In this document: piece by piece, positions 24,843 through 34,300 of the stretch | Position numbering within the stretch: the first letter of the stretch is position 1 | Layout: the number at the start of each line of letters is the position of its first letter | Assembly (NCBI RefSeq): GCF_965218915.1 | Contig: NZ_OZ244708.1 | Coordinates: forward strand, 868,001-932,000 | From: Novosphingopyxis sp965218915 | GTDB taxonomy: Bacteria > Pseudomonadota > Alphaproteobacteria > Sphingomonadales > Sphingomonadaceae | DNA length: 64,000 nucleotides | Reading direction: 5' to 3' | Translations under genes and position numbers: made by a program | Notes under the pieces: generated by a model | Told to the model about the DNA's origin: nothing | The model's input: only the letters and a program-made list of their open reading frames with translations | Databases searched by the model: none

Positions 24843-26066
24843 ATGATGAATACGAACATTTTACCTTCTTGCGTCGAGCCTTACCTTGATTCCTTCGAGC
24901 AAAGCTTCGCCGCCCAGAATTATACACCCTGGACGCTCAGGAACTACCGCGCCCGCGTACGGTGCCTGGGCCGCTTGATGGATTCCGAAGGCGTGGAGCC
25001 TTCTGCATTGACGCCCGATCTAGCCGAACAGCTGGCGCGCAAGGCGCCGGCTGAATCAAAGCGCACGGTCAGACTCCACCACCTTGCCCGCCGGTTCGCT
25101 CAGCATCTCATCGATCTCGGCGTGGCATCGCCAACGCCGCTGACCGATGCGCAGGTCGCGCGAGCCGAGTTGCTCGCCGATTACCAATCCTATCTCGTCA
25201 AACAACGCGGGCTGAGCGAGCGCACAATCTACCACACGCTCCGCTTCGCCCATCGCTTCCTCGATCACCATTTTGGGGACGGACAGCTTGACCTGTATGC
25301 GGTTACCGCCGCAGATGTGGTGGCGTTCGTGCAGCAGCTGGTGACACGCAAACAGCCGTTCCGCGACAAGACACCGGGAACGCATCTTCGCACCTTCTTC
25401 CAATATCTGTTCGGATGCGGCATCACTGCCACCAACTTGGCGCTCTGCGTGCCGAAGGCGGCCAGGCGCTGGGACGCACGTCTTCCCCGCCACCTGTCTT
25501 CCGACGAGGTGGAGGCGGTGCTGGCTTCGGTGTGGGCCAATCCCCGGCACGGGACACGCGACTATGCGATGCTGCTTCTGATGGCGCGGCTCGGGCTGCG
25601 CGCACCCGAGGTGATCGCCATCCAGCTCGACGACATCGACTGGCGTGCGGGTGAACTGCTCGTGCGCGGCAAGGGGCAGCGCCACGACCGTATGCCGATC
25701 TCACCGGACGTTGGCGAAGCGATCAGCCGGTATCTGGCGGAGGACCGTATATCAGCGACCTCGCGCGCCTTGTTTGTCACGCTGCGCGCGCCCAATGGTC
25801 CGTTCAAGAACGGCCAAATCGTCAACGACATCCTCAAGCAAGCGTTCGCGGCCACTGGCGTGAAGCCGCCGGCACCCTATGTGGGATCGCACGTGTTGCG
25901 CCATAGCTTGGCGACGAAGATGGTGCGCGCGGGTGCGTCGCTTGAAGAGATCGGCGATGTGCTCCGGCATCGTTCGCGCGCCTCCACCATGGTGTACGCC
26001 AAGCTCGATATCGAAGGGTTGCGGTCGATCGCGCAGCCATGGCCCGTCGTGGGAGGCGTGTCATGA
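24843..26066 (+). CDS. RIT tyrosine recombinase A
   Basis: About 407 aa. N-terminal SAM-like core-binding domain (PYLDSFEQSFAAQNYTPWTLRNYRARV) and C-terminal catalytic domain with R in ARLGLRAPEV, HVLRHSLATKM, the H of VLRHRSRAS and the nucleophile Y in STMVYAKLD. GGAG at 24835 serves ATG 24843 or, with better spacing, ATG 24846. It overlaps the next recombinase by ATGA. Three such enzymes together are thought to mobilise RIT elements. Confidence 0.9.
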   Translation: MMNTNILPSCVEPYLDSFEQSFAAQNYTPWTLRNYRARVRCLGRLMDSEGVEPSALTPDLAEQLARKAPAESKRTVRLHHLARRFAQHLIDLGVASPTPLTDAQVARAELLADYQSYLVKQRGLSERTIYHTLRFAHRFLDHHFGDGQLDLYAVTAADVVAFVQQLVTRKQPFRDKTPGTHLRTFFQYLFGCGITATNLALCVPKAARRWDARLPRHLSSDEVEAVLASVWANPRHGTRDYAMLLLMARLGLRAPEVIAIQLDDIDWRAGELLVRGKGQRHDRMPISPDVGEAISRYLAEDRISATSRALFVTLRAPNGPFKNGQIVNDILKQAFAATGVKPPAPYVGSHVLRHSLATKMVRAGASLEEIGDVLRHRSRASTMVYAKLDIEGLRSIAQPWPVVGGVS

Positions 26067-27007
26067 GCCTTGCCCTTGAACTCGACCGCTATCTGAACAT
26101 CAGACGCAGTCTGGGCTACGATCTTCGGACCGATGAACGGATACTGCGCCGCTTCGTCACCTTCGCAGTTAACGACGGCGCCACCCACGTCAGCACTGAT
26201 CTTGTCCTGCGATGGCATGCTACTTTGGCCGGGGCGGGAACATCCACGCGGGCAGCCCGCGTCGGGACGGTGCGCGTGTTCGCGCAATGGCTGAGTGGCC
26301 TCGACCCGGATCACGAGGTGCCGCTACGCGGACTGTTGCCGGATCGCTATCGGCGTGTTCGCCCCTATATTTACAACGAAGGCGAAATTACCGCTATCGT
26401 TACAGGTGCCGGAATGCTCCCGTCGATCTACGGGATGCGCGGCCTGACCTGCTCGACGCTGTTCGGCCTCATCGCCGCGACGGGACTGCGGATCAGCGAA
26501 GCGCTTCGCCTCGATCCCGGCGACCTGGATGCCGAAAGCGGCGTGCTCCGGGTCCGGTACGGAAAGCTTGGCAAGGAACGGCTGCTTCCGCTCGATACAA
26601 GCGCTGCTGCGCGCCTCAGCACCTATGGGATCGAGCGGGACAGGCTGCTCGGCCGCGCGTCTGATGCGATGTTCGTCACCTGCAAGGGAACGCGGCTGAC
26701 CGACTGCGGCGCACGCTACAACTTTGCGCAGGTATGCCAGCAGATCGGACTGCGGACGCCCCAGCTCTATCAGCGGCACGGTCGCGGGCCCCGCATCCAC
26801 GATCTGCGTCACACGTTCGCGGCGCGCACGATGATCGACTGGTACCGGTCCGGCAAAAATCCCGCGCGCGAAATGCTCAAGCTGACGACGTATCTGGGTC
26901 ACAGCAGTCCGAGCAACACCTACTGGTATCTGGAAGCCGTCCCCGAACTGCTGGAGCTGGCGTCCGCGCGAATTATGGACTCTTCGCATGGGGAGGCGAG
27001 CCAATGA
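26063..27007 (+). CDS. RIT tyrosine recombinase B
   Basis: 314 aa. It begins SLALELDRYLNIRRSLGYDLR, the usual start of this subgroup; catalytic residues are R in AATGLRISEALRL, HDLRHTFAART, LGHSSPSNT and Y in TYWYLEAV. GGGAGG lies 6 bp upstream of ATG 26063, which overlaps the first gene's stop. Its own stop overlaps the third gene's start. Confidence 0.9.
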   Translation: MSLALELDRYLNIRRSLGYDLRTDERILRRFVTFAVNDGATHVSTDLVLRWHATLAGAGTSTRAARVGTVRVFAQWLSGLDPDHEVPLRGLLPDRYRRVRPYIYNEGEITAIVTGAGMLPSIYGMRGLTCSTLFGLIAATGLRISEALRLDPGDLDAESGVLRVRYGKLGKERLLPLDTSAAARLSTYGIERDRLLGRASDAMFVTCKGTRLTDCGARYNFAQVCQQIGLRTPQLYQRHGRGPRIHDLRHTFAARTMIDWYRSGKNPAREMLKLTTYLGHSSPSNTYWYLEAVPELLELASARIMDSSHGEASQ

Positions 27008-27996
27008 CGGCGATGACCTTCCCGGCGCTGCTTCAGCGCTTCTTCACCGATCGGCTCTGCACCCAGATGGAGGCGAGCCGCCACACCGTCGCCAGCTATC
27101 GCGACACGTTCCGGCTGCTGATCCGATTCGCCGGCGCACAATGTGGCAAGCCGCCCACCAAGCTGGAGATCGAAGACCTCGACGCCGAGCTAATCGCCGA
27201 CTTCCTCGTCCATGTAGAGACGGCGCGGGGCAATGCCGCCCGCAGCCGGAATACCCGGCTCGCGGCCATACGCTCGTTCTTCCGCTACGTCGCGATGAGC
27301 GATCCGGCTTGGCTGCTTCATTGCCAGCGCATCCTAGCGATGCCGAGCAAACGCTATGTGAAGCGCACCGTGACGTTCCTCGACGCGCGCGAGATCGCGG
27401 CACTGCTCGCCGGGCCGGATCGGACGACGTGGCCGGGGCGACGTGATCATGCGCTGCTGCTGGTCGCTCTCCAGACCGGCCTGCGCGCATCGGAGCTGGT
27501 CGGCTTGCGCTGCGGGGACGTCGTACTCGGCACCGGCGCGCACATCCGCTGCACCGGCAAGGGCAGGAAGGAGCGATGCACGCCGCTTCGGCGCGACACG
27601 GCGAAGCTCCTGCAAGTCTGGATCGGTGACCGCCGCGACAGTGCCGAGCCGCTGTTCCCGTCGATCCGTGGGGACCGGCTGAGCCGCGACGCGCTGGAGC
27701 ATCTGGTGCGCAAGCACTGCCTTACCGCCTCGCGCGCATGCCCGAGCCTCGCGGCCAAGCGCGTCACCCCGCATACCCTTCGCCACAGCACTGCAATGGA
27801 GTTGCTCCATCACGGCGTCGATCAAGCGGTGATCGCGCTCTGGCTCGGACACGAGTCGGTCGAGACCACGCAGATCTATATCCATGCCGATATGCGGATG
27901 AAGGAAAAGGCTCTCGCCCGCGTCGCCGCTCCGGCAACGTCGACGAACCGGTTCCGACCCGACGATCAACTCCTCGCATTCCTGGAACGGCTCTGA
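27004..27996 (+). CDS. RIT tyrosine recombinase C
   Basis: 330 aa. Core-binding domain LLQRFFTDRLCTQMEASRHTVASYRDTFRLL; catalytic R in LQTGLRASELVGL, HTLRHSTAMELL, WLGHESVETT and Y in TQIYIHADM. GGGGAGG precedes ATG 27004. A longer in-frame extension from 26734 overlaps recombinase B and is not used. Confidence 0.9.
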   Translation: MTAMTFPALLQRFFTDRLCTQMEASRHTVASYRDTFRLLIRFAGAQCGKPPTKLEIEDLDAELIADFLVHVETARGNAARSRNTRLAAIRSFFRYVAMSDPAWLLHCQRILAMPSKRYVKRTVTFLDAREIAALLAGPDRTTWPGRRDHALLLVALQTGLRASELVGLRCGDVVLGTGAHIRCTGKGRKERCTPLRRDTAKLLQVWIGDRRDSAEPLFPSIRGDRLSRDALEHLVRKHCLTASRACPSLAAKRVTPHTLRHSTAMELLHHGVDQAVIALWLGHESVETTQIYIHADMRMKEKALARVAAPATSTNRFRPDDQLLAFLERL

Positions 27997-28048
27997 TTAT
28001 GCCGAGCAGCCGCATGGCCGGGACCGGAAAAACCAACCGTTCGCGTCG

Positions 28049-28085
28049 GCCATGCGGCATAATCCGGGTCACGGCATTATGCGAA
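28049..28085 (-). repeat. RIT right inverted repeat
   Basis: Reverse complement of the left end with one difference. An inner partial copy (ATTATGCCG ... CCGCATGGCC at 27998-28020) can pair with it and could form a hairpin after the last recombinase gene. Confidence 0.85.
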
Positions 28086-28111
28086 TTATGCCGATATCGG
28101 CATAATTCGCA
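28080..28111. repeat. 32-bp perfect palindrome at the RIT right boundary
   Basis: Each 16-bp arm reads TGCGAATTATGCCGAT toward the centre (between 28095 and 28096). It overlaps the outer end of the right inverted repeat and reaches the ardC junction. No equivalent full palindrome exists on the left, so the ends are asymmetric. Confidence 0.9.
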
Positions 28112-28424
28112 CTGGACCGGTCATGGTTCGAGGCTCGGCCGCGACCTGAAGAACCGCTTTGGCAGCAAGGCCTATGCTGCTGAGGAACTGGTCGCCGAAC
28201 TTTCGAGCGCGGTCTTAGGCGCGGAACTCGGCCTGCCGGTCGCCCATCTCGACAACCATGCAAGCTATATCGGGCATTGGCTCAAACTGCTCAAATCCGA
28301 CGACCGCGCGATGCTGACTGCGGCCGCGCGCGCTGAGGAGGCGGCAAGCCTGCTCCTGGAGCTTGGTGGGCGATCCGAAGCAATTGAAGAGGGCGAAGGC
28401 GCTGCCTTCGCCCAGGCAGCCTGA
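28110..28424 (+). pseudogene. ardC: ArdC-like protein, 3' part (split by RIT element)
   Basis: Residues from about 210 to the end (total about 313 aa if rejoined): HWTGHGSRLGRDLKNRFGSKAYAAEELVAELSSAVLGAELGL ... NHASYIGHWLKLLKSDDRAML. The segment supplies the downstream Glu (AAEELVAEL) of the zincin site. It is in frame with the 5' part once the RIT element is removed. No start codon of its own is evident. Confidence 0.85.
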
Positions 28425-28437
28425 AGGGAGAGATTTC

Positions 28438-28860
28438 ATGGCACGTTCTGTCAGCTATCCGACGGGCGCGATTGTCGCCTATCAACTTTTCGAACCGGAA
28501 AACGAGGGGGATTGGGATTGGGAATTTTGCGACTTTGTCGAGCACATCACCGACACGGCGCGGGAGAAGTTCCCATCGCTCGAACCCAATGAGGGCTGGC
28601 GCGGCCGCGAGGATCGCATCTTGCTGCGTAACGCCTATGCCGATTTCGGAATTTCGATCTATGGCGGTTTAGCCGCTATCTGGATCGCCGAGCGCGATGA
28701 CGGGCGCTATTGGGACCATGATGCCGAAACCCCGCGCTCCGGCCGCGCGCAACATTGGCTGTCGCTGATCGAAGCGCGGTTCCTGAAGCTGTTTTCCCGC
28801 TATCGCCGCGTGGGCCGTTTTTCGAACGGGGAGGCGATTTACCAAGCAATATCGGCATAA
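28438..28860 (+). CDS. conserved hypothetical protein next to ardC
   Basis: 140 aa, GGGAGAG about 5 bp before ATG 28438, 13 bp after the ardC stop, so it was probably co-transcribed with intact ardC. Sequence is rich in aromatic and acidic residues (FEPENEGDWDWEFCDFVEHI ... GWRGREDRILLRNAYADFGISIYGGLAAIWI). No known motif; no signal peptide or membrane segment. Probably an element backbone protein. Confidence 0.7.
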   Translation: MARSVSYPTGAIVAYQLFEPENEGDWDWEFCDFVEHITDTAREKFPSLEPNEGWRGREDRILLRNAYADFGISIYGGLAAIWIAERDDGRYWDHDAETPRSGRAQHWLSLIEARFLKLFSRYRRVGRFSNGEAIYQAISA

Positions 28861-28880
28861 CCCGGCATCGGAATTTGCTG

Positions 28881-28894
28881 TTCATTTGCATGAA
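28881..28894. promoter_or_regulatory. dyad upstream of Xre-RES, candidate operator
   Basis: TTCAT-TTGC-ATGAA is an inverted repeat 34 bp before the Xre start, next to the AT-rich CTATATATCAT that could serve as a -10 region. This fits Xre autoregulation. Confidence 0.45.
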
Positions 28895-28927
28895 TATTCT
28901 ATATATCATCCAATTGAAAGGATAGTC

Positions 28928-29305
28928 ATGGCCACGATACCTAGCGAAGCGCGTGCCGACGACAGCCGGATCCTGACGACCGCCATTGGCAGGATCGCCG
29001 AATATTGGGGACTGAGCAATGCCAAGCTCGGGGCCATACTCGGCCTGTCGGCCGCGACGGTCTCGCGCCTGCGTTCCGGGAAAACTGGGCTCGATATGGC
29101 TTCCAAATCCTTCGAGGCGGGCCAGTTTCTTTTGCGGCTGTTCCGCGGCCTCGATGCGCTGCTGGGCAGCGATGACGAGGCGGCGCGTTCCTGGCTTGCC
29201 GCGCGCAATCTCGATCTCGACGCCAAGCCGATCGATCTGATCGAAAGCTTCAAGGGCCTCATGACGGTTTGCGACTGTGTGGACGCCCACCGCGCTCGCG
29301 TCTGA
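28928..29305 (+). CDS. Xre/MbcA/ParS-type antitoxin
   Basis: 125 aa. An Xre-like helix region (RIAEYWGLSNAKLGAILGLSAATVSRLRSGK) is followed by the toxin-binding DUF2384 domain (FLLRLFRGLDALLGSDDEAARSWLAARNLDLDAKPIDLIESFKGLMTVCDCVDAHR). AAAGGA lies 5 bp before ATG 28928. It overlaps the RES toxin gene by 29 bp. It neutralises the toxin and represses the operon. Confidence 0.88.
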   Translation: MATIPSEARADDSRILTTAIGRIAEYWGLSNAKLGAILGLSAATVSRLRSGKTGLDMASKSFEAGQFLLRLFRGLDALLGSDDEAARSWLAARNLDLDAKPIDLIESFKGLMTVCDCVDAHRARV

Positions 29306-30008
29306 GCTACGCCGGTATCGCAAGGCCGTCTGGCGGGTGGTCGAAGCGCAGCACCACATCTCGACCAACCGGCTGGCGGACGATCTCGCCGATCAGGCCC
29401 GACTCGAACAGCTGGCCGAGGAGGCCAAGCCCGATTTGCCCAAAGCGGCCCGCGAGCCCCATTATCTCCTTGGTTCGCCATTTCGCTACGGTCACAAGAT
29501 CGCCAGTCGCTTTCGCAAGGCCCATGAGCGGCCCGGCATATTTTATGCGAGCGAGACCGAAGCCACCGCCATCGCCGAGACGGCCTATTGGCGGCTGCGC
29601 TTTTATAGCCGCTCACCGGATTTCGCGCCCGGTAATCGCACCAGCGAGCATCTCAGCTTTCATGTCGAAGTTTCCGTCTTACGTGCGCTCGATCTGACCC
29701 GGCCGCCGTTCGATGCGCGGGGGGCTGACTGGATGCACCCGGCCGACTATTCAGCCTGCCAGGAAATTGCCTCGACCGCGCGAGAAGCGGACGTCCAGCT
29801 GATCCGCTCGCGTTCGGTGCGCGATCCTGCGGGTGAGTATAATGCCGCATTGCTTGATCCGACAGCCTTTGCGACCGCTAACCCGGTGCTCGGTCAGACT
29901 TGGCACTTCCGGCTCGAACAGGGACGTCTCAATGCCATCGCGGCATTTCCGGGCGGCGGCGTTTATGCCTTTACGCCCCAAGAATTTGGCCTGCCCGGCT
30001 TGGGATGA
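29277..30008 (+). CDS. RES-domain NAD+-degrading toxin
   Basis: 243 aa from GTG 29277. The RES fold shows the conserved Arg in VWRVV and SPFRYGHKIASRF, the Glu in IFYASETEATAIAE, and late Ser residues. RES toxins cleave NAD+ and stop growth unless bound by the Xre antitoxin encoded just upstream. The GTG start lies inside the antitoxin frame; a downstream start is possible, but the N-terminal TPTALASELRRYRKAVWRVV is the usual family beginning. Confidence 0.87.
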   Translation: MWTPTALASELRRYRKAVWRVVEAQHHISTNRLADDLADQARLEQLAEEAKPDLPKAAREPHYLLGSPFRYGHKIASRFRKAHERPGIFYASETEATAIAETAYWRLRFYSRSPDFAPGNRTSEHLSFHVEVSVLRALDLTRPPFDARGADWMHPADYSACQEIASTAREADVQLIRSRSVRDPAGEYNAALLDPTAFATANPVLGQTWHFRLEQGRLNAIAAFPGGGVYAFTPQEFGLPGLG

Positions 30009-30168
30009 TCCGTCCGGGCTTATTGCCTCACGTTTGACGCAGCCGAGCAGGGGCTAGTCTCGCGCCAGCTTTTGCCGTCAGTAGGGGCCCTGGGCCGACC
30101 CGGGGGCAGCCGCAACCTGCAAAGACTGCGGCCCGTGTGACCCGCGCCAGCCTTGTCTTTGAGGTTTC

Positions 30169-30282
30169 CCGCCCTGCGGGCGGTGCGGCTACCCCCTTGT
30201 TGCCGGCCCCTTGGGCTCCTGTCGGCAAGCGCTGGCGAGCGGACGGACCGCTCACGCTTACCGCGTCAGGAGGCATGAACCC
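30169..30282 (+). promoter_or_regulatory. structured leader with potential SD-sequestering pair
   Basis: Long leader before the DUF2493 gene. CTCCTG (30216-30221) is complementary to the SD region CAGGAG (30267-30272). The wording GGTTTCCC ... CGGTGCGGC ... CTCCTG ... GCAAGC ... TCAGGAG also occurs before ssb at 54054-54156. A translational switch is inferred from the complementarity only. Confidence 0.4.
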
Positions 30283-31224
30283 ATGTACGATAATTTTACG
30301 CAAGCGCTGGCAGGCCTCGATCTTGCCGGACTTACCATCAAGGCGGCGCCGTTCGGACCCGCCGATTTCCCTTGCGAGGACGCGATCGACCAGACGCTTG
30401 CCGGTGTGTGGTCGGACCTGTTTGCGCTGTTCACTGATACCGCGCTGGAAGCCGACGCCGAGAACGTCGCCTGGGGCTTTGTCAATCTCTTCCACCGCGC
30501 CGCGCAGCGCAAATCCAACGATCTCGACCGCGCCAGCGATGAAATCCGCGTGCTTCTCGCCAGCGCCGATGGTTCGGAGGTGCACAGTTCCAATCTCGAA
30601 GAGCAGACCGAACGGGCGCAGGCCGCCGAAGCCAGCATGATCGCGTTCGAAGGCATGCGCGAAACCGCCGCGTCGCTCTATCTCCACGAGACCGGATCGT
30701 CTTGGAAGCCCTATTCCAGCTCCAGGGTGAAGCACGGTGCCAAGCTCAGCTCGGCCGTCATCGATGGACGCGAGTTCCTGCGTGCGCGCCGTGAACGTCG
30801 GCAGGCTGCGCATATCCCCGATGGCACGCCGGTGGTGTTCGCCGGTGGCCGCGGCACGCAAGCCAGCGCTGAAGAGGCCAAGACTTTTGCCGAGAACATC
30901 TGGACCACGCTCGACAAGGTTCATGGCAATGTTCCAGACATGGTGCTTGTCCATGGCGGCGATACCAAGGGTGCCGATCGTCTGGCAGCCTCGTGGGCCG
31001 AACGTCGCGGAATCCAGCAACTGGCATTTTCGCTCAACCGAAGCCTTGGTGCGCGGGCCGGGTTCAAACGCAACGAGCAGATGCTGTCGCTCAGCCCGCG
31101 TTATGTGGTCGCATTTTCTGGCACTGGCGTTCTGGAACGGCTCGTCATCGAGGCCAAGGCTCGGCGGATTACCGTGGTCGATCGCCGCGGCTCGCTCGGA
31201 ACTCGTCCGAAGTCGTCCGGCTGA
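30283..31224 (+). CDS. DUF2493 (SLOG-like) protein
   Basis: 313 aa. The C-terminal DUF2493 domain starts at VVFAGGRGTQAS and has VLVHGGDTKGADRLAASWAERRG, then GFKRNEQMLSLSPRYVVAFSGTG, matching the YpsA-like SLOG nucleotide-binding fold. The N-terminal 170 residues are helical and typical of plasmid-borne versions (WGFVNLFHRAAQRKSNDLDRASDEI). SLOG proteins bind nucleotide-derived ligands; the role on the element is unknown. AGGAGG lies 9 bp before ATG 30283. Confidence 0.82.
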   Translation: MYDNFTQALAGLDLAGLTIKAAPFGPADFPCEDAIDQTLAGVWSDLFALFTDTALEADAENVAWGFVNLFHRAAQRKSNDLDRASDEIRVLLASADGSEVHSSNLEEQTERAQAAEASMIAFEGMRETAASLYLHETGSSWKPYSSSRVKHGAKLSSAVIDGREFLRARRERRQAAHIPDGTPVVFAGGRGTQASAEEAKTFAENIWTTLDKVHGNVPDMVLVHGGDTKGADRLAASWAERRGIQQLAFSLNRSLGARAGFKRNEQMLSLSPRYVVAFSGTGVLERLVIEAKARRITVVDRRGSLGTRPKSSG

Positions 31225-31250
31225 GGGCGGCTTGAGGCTGCTTCGCGCCC

Positions 31251-31274
31251 CAATTTCGGCCGTTCACGAAATTG
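31251..31274. terminator. inverted repeat between convergent genes
   Basis: CAATTTCG (31251-31258) and CGAAATTG (31267-31274) form a perfect 8-bp stem in the 83-bp gap between the convergent DUF2493 and dnaE2 genes. No strong T-run follows. Candidate bidirectional terminator. Confidence 0.45.
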
Positions 31275-31307
31275 CCGCCTTTCCCCAAAATCGGTCATTC
31301 TTCTTGC

Positions 31308-34300
31308 TCAATGAAAATCCCGCGACCGAGGAATAATCTTCGCGTCGCGCGGATGACCGCCTCGCATTGCTGGAAGCGTAGCCGATTCTGATGTCAGCTT
31401 GGACGGAAGCGGACTGTTCACATGATCTGCCCTAGCGACCGATGCTGTAAAGCTGTCTTCGGACAACTCCGCAAGCGTGTGGCTGGCATCGACAATGCTA
31501 GTCGCGATCACATGCGTAACCTCGTCATCGAACTCCAGCCGCCCGCGAACTTCCATCAGCCGGGCTGCCATGACGGTCTTGCGGTATTTCTCCATCATAT
31601 CGGGCCAGATGACGAGGTTGATGACGCCGCTCTCATCCTCCAGTGTGATGAAGCACACGCCTTTGGCGCTGCCGGGCCGCTGGCGGATCAGCACGATGCC
31701 AGCCACGTCGATCATTGATCCATTTTTGCATTGGCGCAGGTTCGACGCCGGGATGAACCGCCGCGCGGCCAGATCGGCGCGCAGAAATGCCATCGGATGC
31801 GCTTTTAGCGATAGCCGCATGGTCTGATAATCGGCCACCACATGCTCGCTCAAAGGCATGTCCGGGAGCGTAAAAGGATTTGCCTCACGGCCCTCGTCCC
31901 GCGCTTCAGCGGCCGCGAACAGCGGCAGGTCCGGCAATCCCTTGACGCTGCGTGCGTCCCAAAGTGCCTGCCTCCGGTCCAAAGCAATCGAGCGAAAGGC
32001 ATCGGCGGCCGCCAGCTTTTCGATAACAGCCGGAGACAGCAGCGCACGGTGCTTGAGAGATGCCACGTCTCTGAACGGACCGCCGTGATCCCGCGCAGCA
32101 ATCAATCGCGCCGCCGCTGCTTCTGCGAATCCATCGATCTGCCGGAACCCGAGGCGCACGCTGAACCCATTGTCCTCCAGCAGATTGTTCCACCCGCTCT
32201 CGTTCACATCGACAGAGCGAACGGTGACGCCATGCTCTCTCGCATCCCGGACAATCTGCGCAGGCGCGTAAAATCCCATTGGCTGCGAGTTCAGGAGCGC
32301 CGCGCAGAACGCCGCCGGATAATGGCATTTCAGCCAGCTCGATACATAGACCAAATGGGCAAAGCTGGCGGCATGGCTCTCAGGAAAACCGTATTCGCCA
32401 AAGCCCTTGATCTGGTTGAAGCAGCGCTCCGAAAATTCCGGATCATAGCCGCGCGCAATCATCCGCCCGACCATCATGTCCTGCAGCGCATCGACCATGC
32501 CGCGCGATCGAAAGGTCGCCATGGCCTTGCGGAGCCGGTTGGCCTCCAGCGCGGTGAACTTGGCCGCGTCGAGCGCGATCTTCATCGCCTGTTCCTGAAA
32601 GATCGGCACGCCAAGGGTCCGTTGCAGAATGGAGGACAGCTCGTCGGGCGGGCCATGCTCCGGCGCAGGGCGCGGTATCTCCACCGCTTCCTCGCCGCGC
32701 CGGCGCTTGAGATAGGGATGCACCATATCACCCTGGATCGGTCCGGGCCGGACGATGGCGACCTGGATGACGAGATCGTAAAACTCGCGTGGCTTCAGAC
32801 GCGGCAACATGTTCATCTGCGCGCGGCTTTCGACCTGGAACACGCCGAGGCTGTCTCCCTTGCGCAGCATGGCATAGGTGTCCGCATCCTCGCGCGGCAC
32901 CGTCGCCAGGGTCAGCGTCCGGCCATGATGATCTTGCAGCAGATCGAGGCATTTGCGGATGCAGGTCAGCATGCCGAGCGCCAGCACGTCGATCTTCAAG
33001 ATGCCCAGCGCGTCAATATCGTCCTTGTCCCATTCGATAAAACTGCGCTCGGGCATGGCGCCGTTGCCGATCGGCACGGTTTCGGTGAGCGCGCCCTGCG
33101 TTAGAATGAAGCCGCCGACATGCTGGGAGAGATGGCGCGGCATGCCGATCATCTGATCAGTCAGCGCCAGCACACGGCGCAAATAGGGATCGCTGAGCTG
33201 CATGCCGGTCTCGGCGACATTCTTTTCGCTGATCTCGCGGCCATGACTGCCCCAAACCGTCTTCGCCAGCGCGCTGGTGACGTCCTCTGACAGCCCCATG
33301 GCCTTGCCGACTTCCCGTATCGCCATGCGCGGGCGATAATGGATGACGGTGGCGCAGAGCCCGGCGCGGTCGCGCCCGTAGCGCCGGTAGATATATTGGA
33401 TCACTTCCTCGCGCCGCTCATGCTCGAAATCGACATCGATATCGGGCGGCTCTTTGCGCTCTTCCGAAATGAACCGGTCGAACAACAAGGCGTGCTGCGC
33501 TGGATCGACCGAGGTGATCTCCAGACAATAGCAGACCGCGCTGTTGGCGGCCGAACCGCGGCCTTGACATAGGATCGGCGGATCCTGGTTGCGCGCGAAA
33601 TCGACGATGTCCTTGATGGTCAGAAAATAGCGCGCCAGATCGAGCTTTTCGATCAATGCCAGTTCGCGCGCGACGGTCTTGCGAACCTCCTCAGGCATGC
33701 CTTCGGGATAGCGGCTGTGACCGCCTTTCCAGCTGAGCTCGACAAGCTGCTGCTGCGCCGTCTTTCCCTGCGGCACGATCTCTTCGGGATATTCATAGCG
33801 CAGTTCGTCGAGCGAAAAGGCGCAGGCATCGGCGACGGTGCGGGTGGCAGCAATCGCGTGCGGCCAATCGGCGAACAGGCGCATCATCTCGTCCGGGGCC
33901 TTGAGATAGCGCTCACCATTGGCCTTCAGGTGAGGCGCGGCCTTGGCGAGCGTCGTCTTGTTGCGGATGCACGTCATGACATCGTGCAGCGGGCGACGCT
34001 CCGGTGCATGATAGCGCACATCGTTGGTCGCCAATATACCGAGCCCGTTGGTGCGCGCGATATTGTTGAGGCGATTGATCCGCGATACGTCGTCACCGCG
34101 ATAGAGATGGCTGACGGCAACATGACCCAGGCGTGGCAGGGCTGCTACGAGCGACGGTAGAAACTGTTCGAATGTCAGGTGGTCGCTGGACGATACCAGC
34201 TTCAGATGAGCGCCGCCGTCCGCCGCAGCCGCTATCGGCACCGGATATCGAGTCCGGTCCAGATCATTGGGTGGTATGACAATAAGCTGGATGCCGTCCT

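Larger units (their letters stand above)
24727..28111 (+). mobile_element. RIT (recombinase-in-trio) element inserted in ardC
   Basis: Three tandem tyrosine recombinase genes with overlapping ATGA junctions are bounded by 37-bp inverted repeats (24727-24763 and 28049-28085, 36 of 37 identical). The right side also has a 32-bp perfect palindrome. ATTCGCA occurs at both junctions (24726-24732 and 28105-28111); removing one copy and everything between restores a continuous ArdC frame (AHEHSH joined to WTGHGSR). This shows a precise insertion of about 3.38 kb. Confidence 0.88.

Noticed and set aside
26734..27003. 90-codon N-terminal extension of the third RIT recombinase
   Set aside because: Overlaps the second recombinase in another frame; ATG 27004 has a good SD and the usual ATGA overlap.
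31842..33104. 420-codon open frame antisense to dnaE2
   Set aside because: Same reason; composition is Arg/His/Gln-rich nonsense, and the minus strand encodes an intact polymerase.
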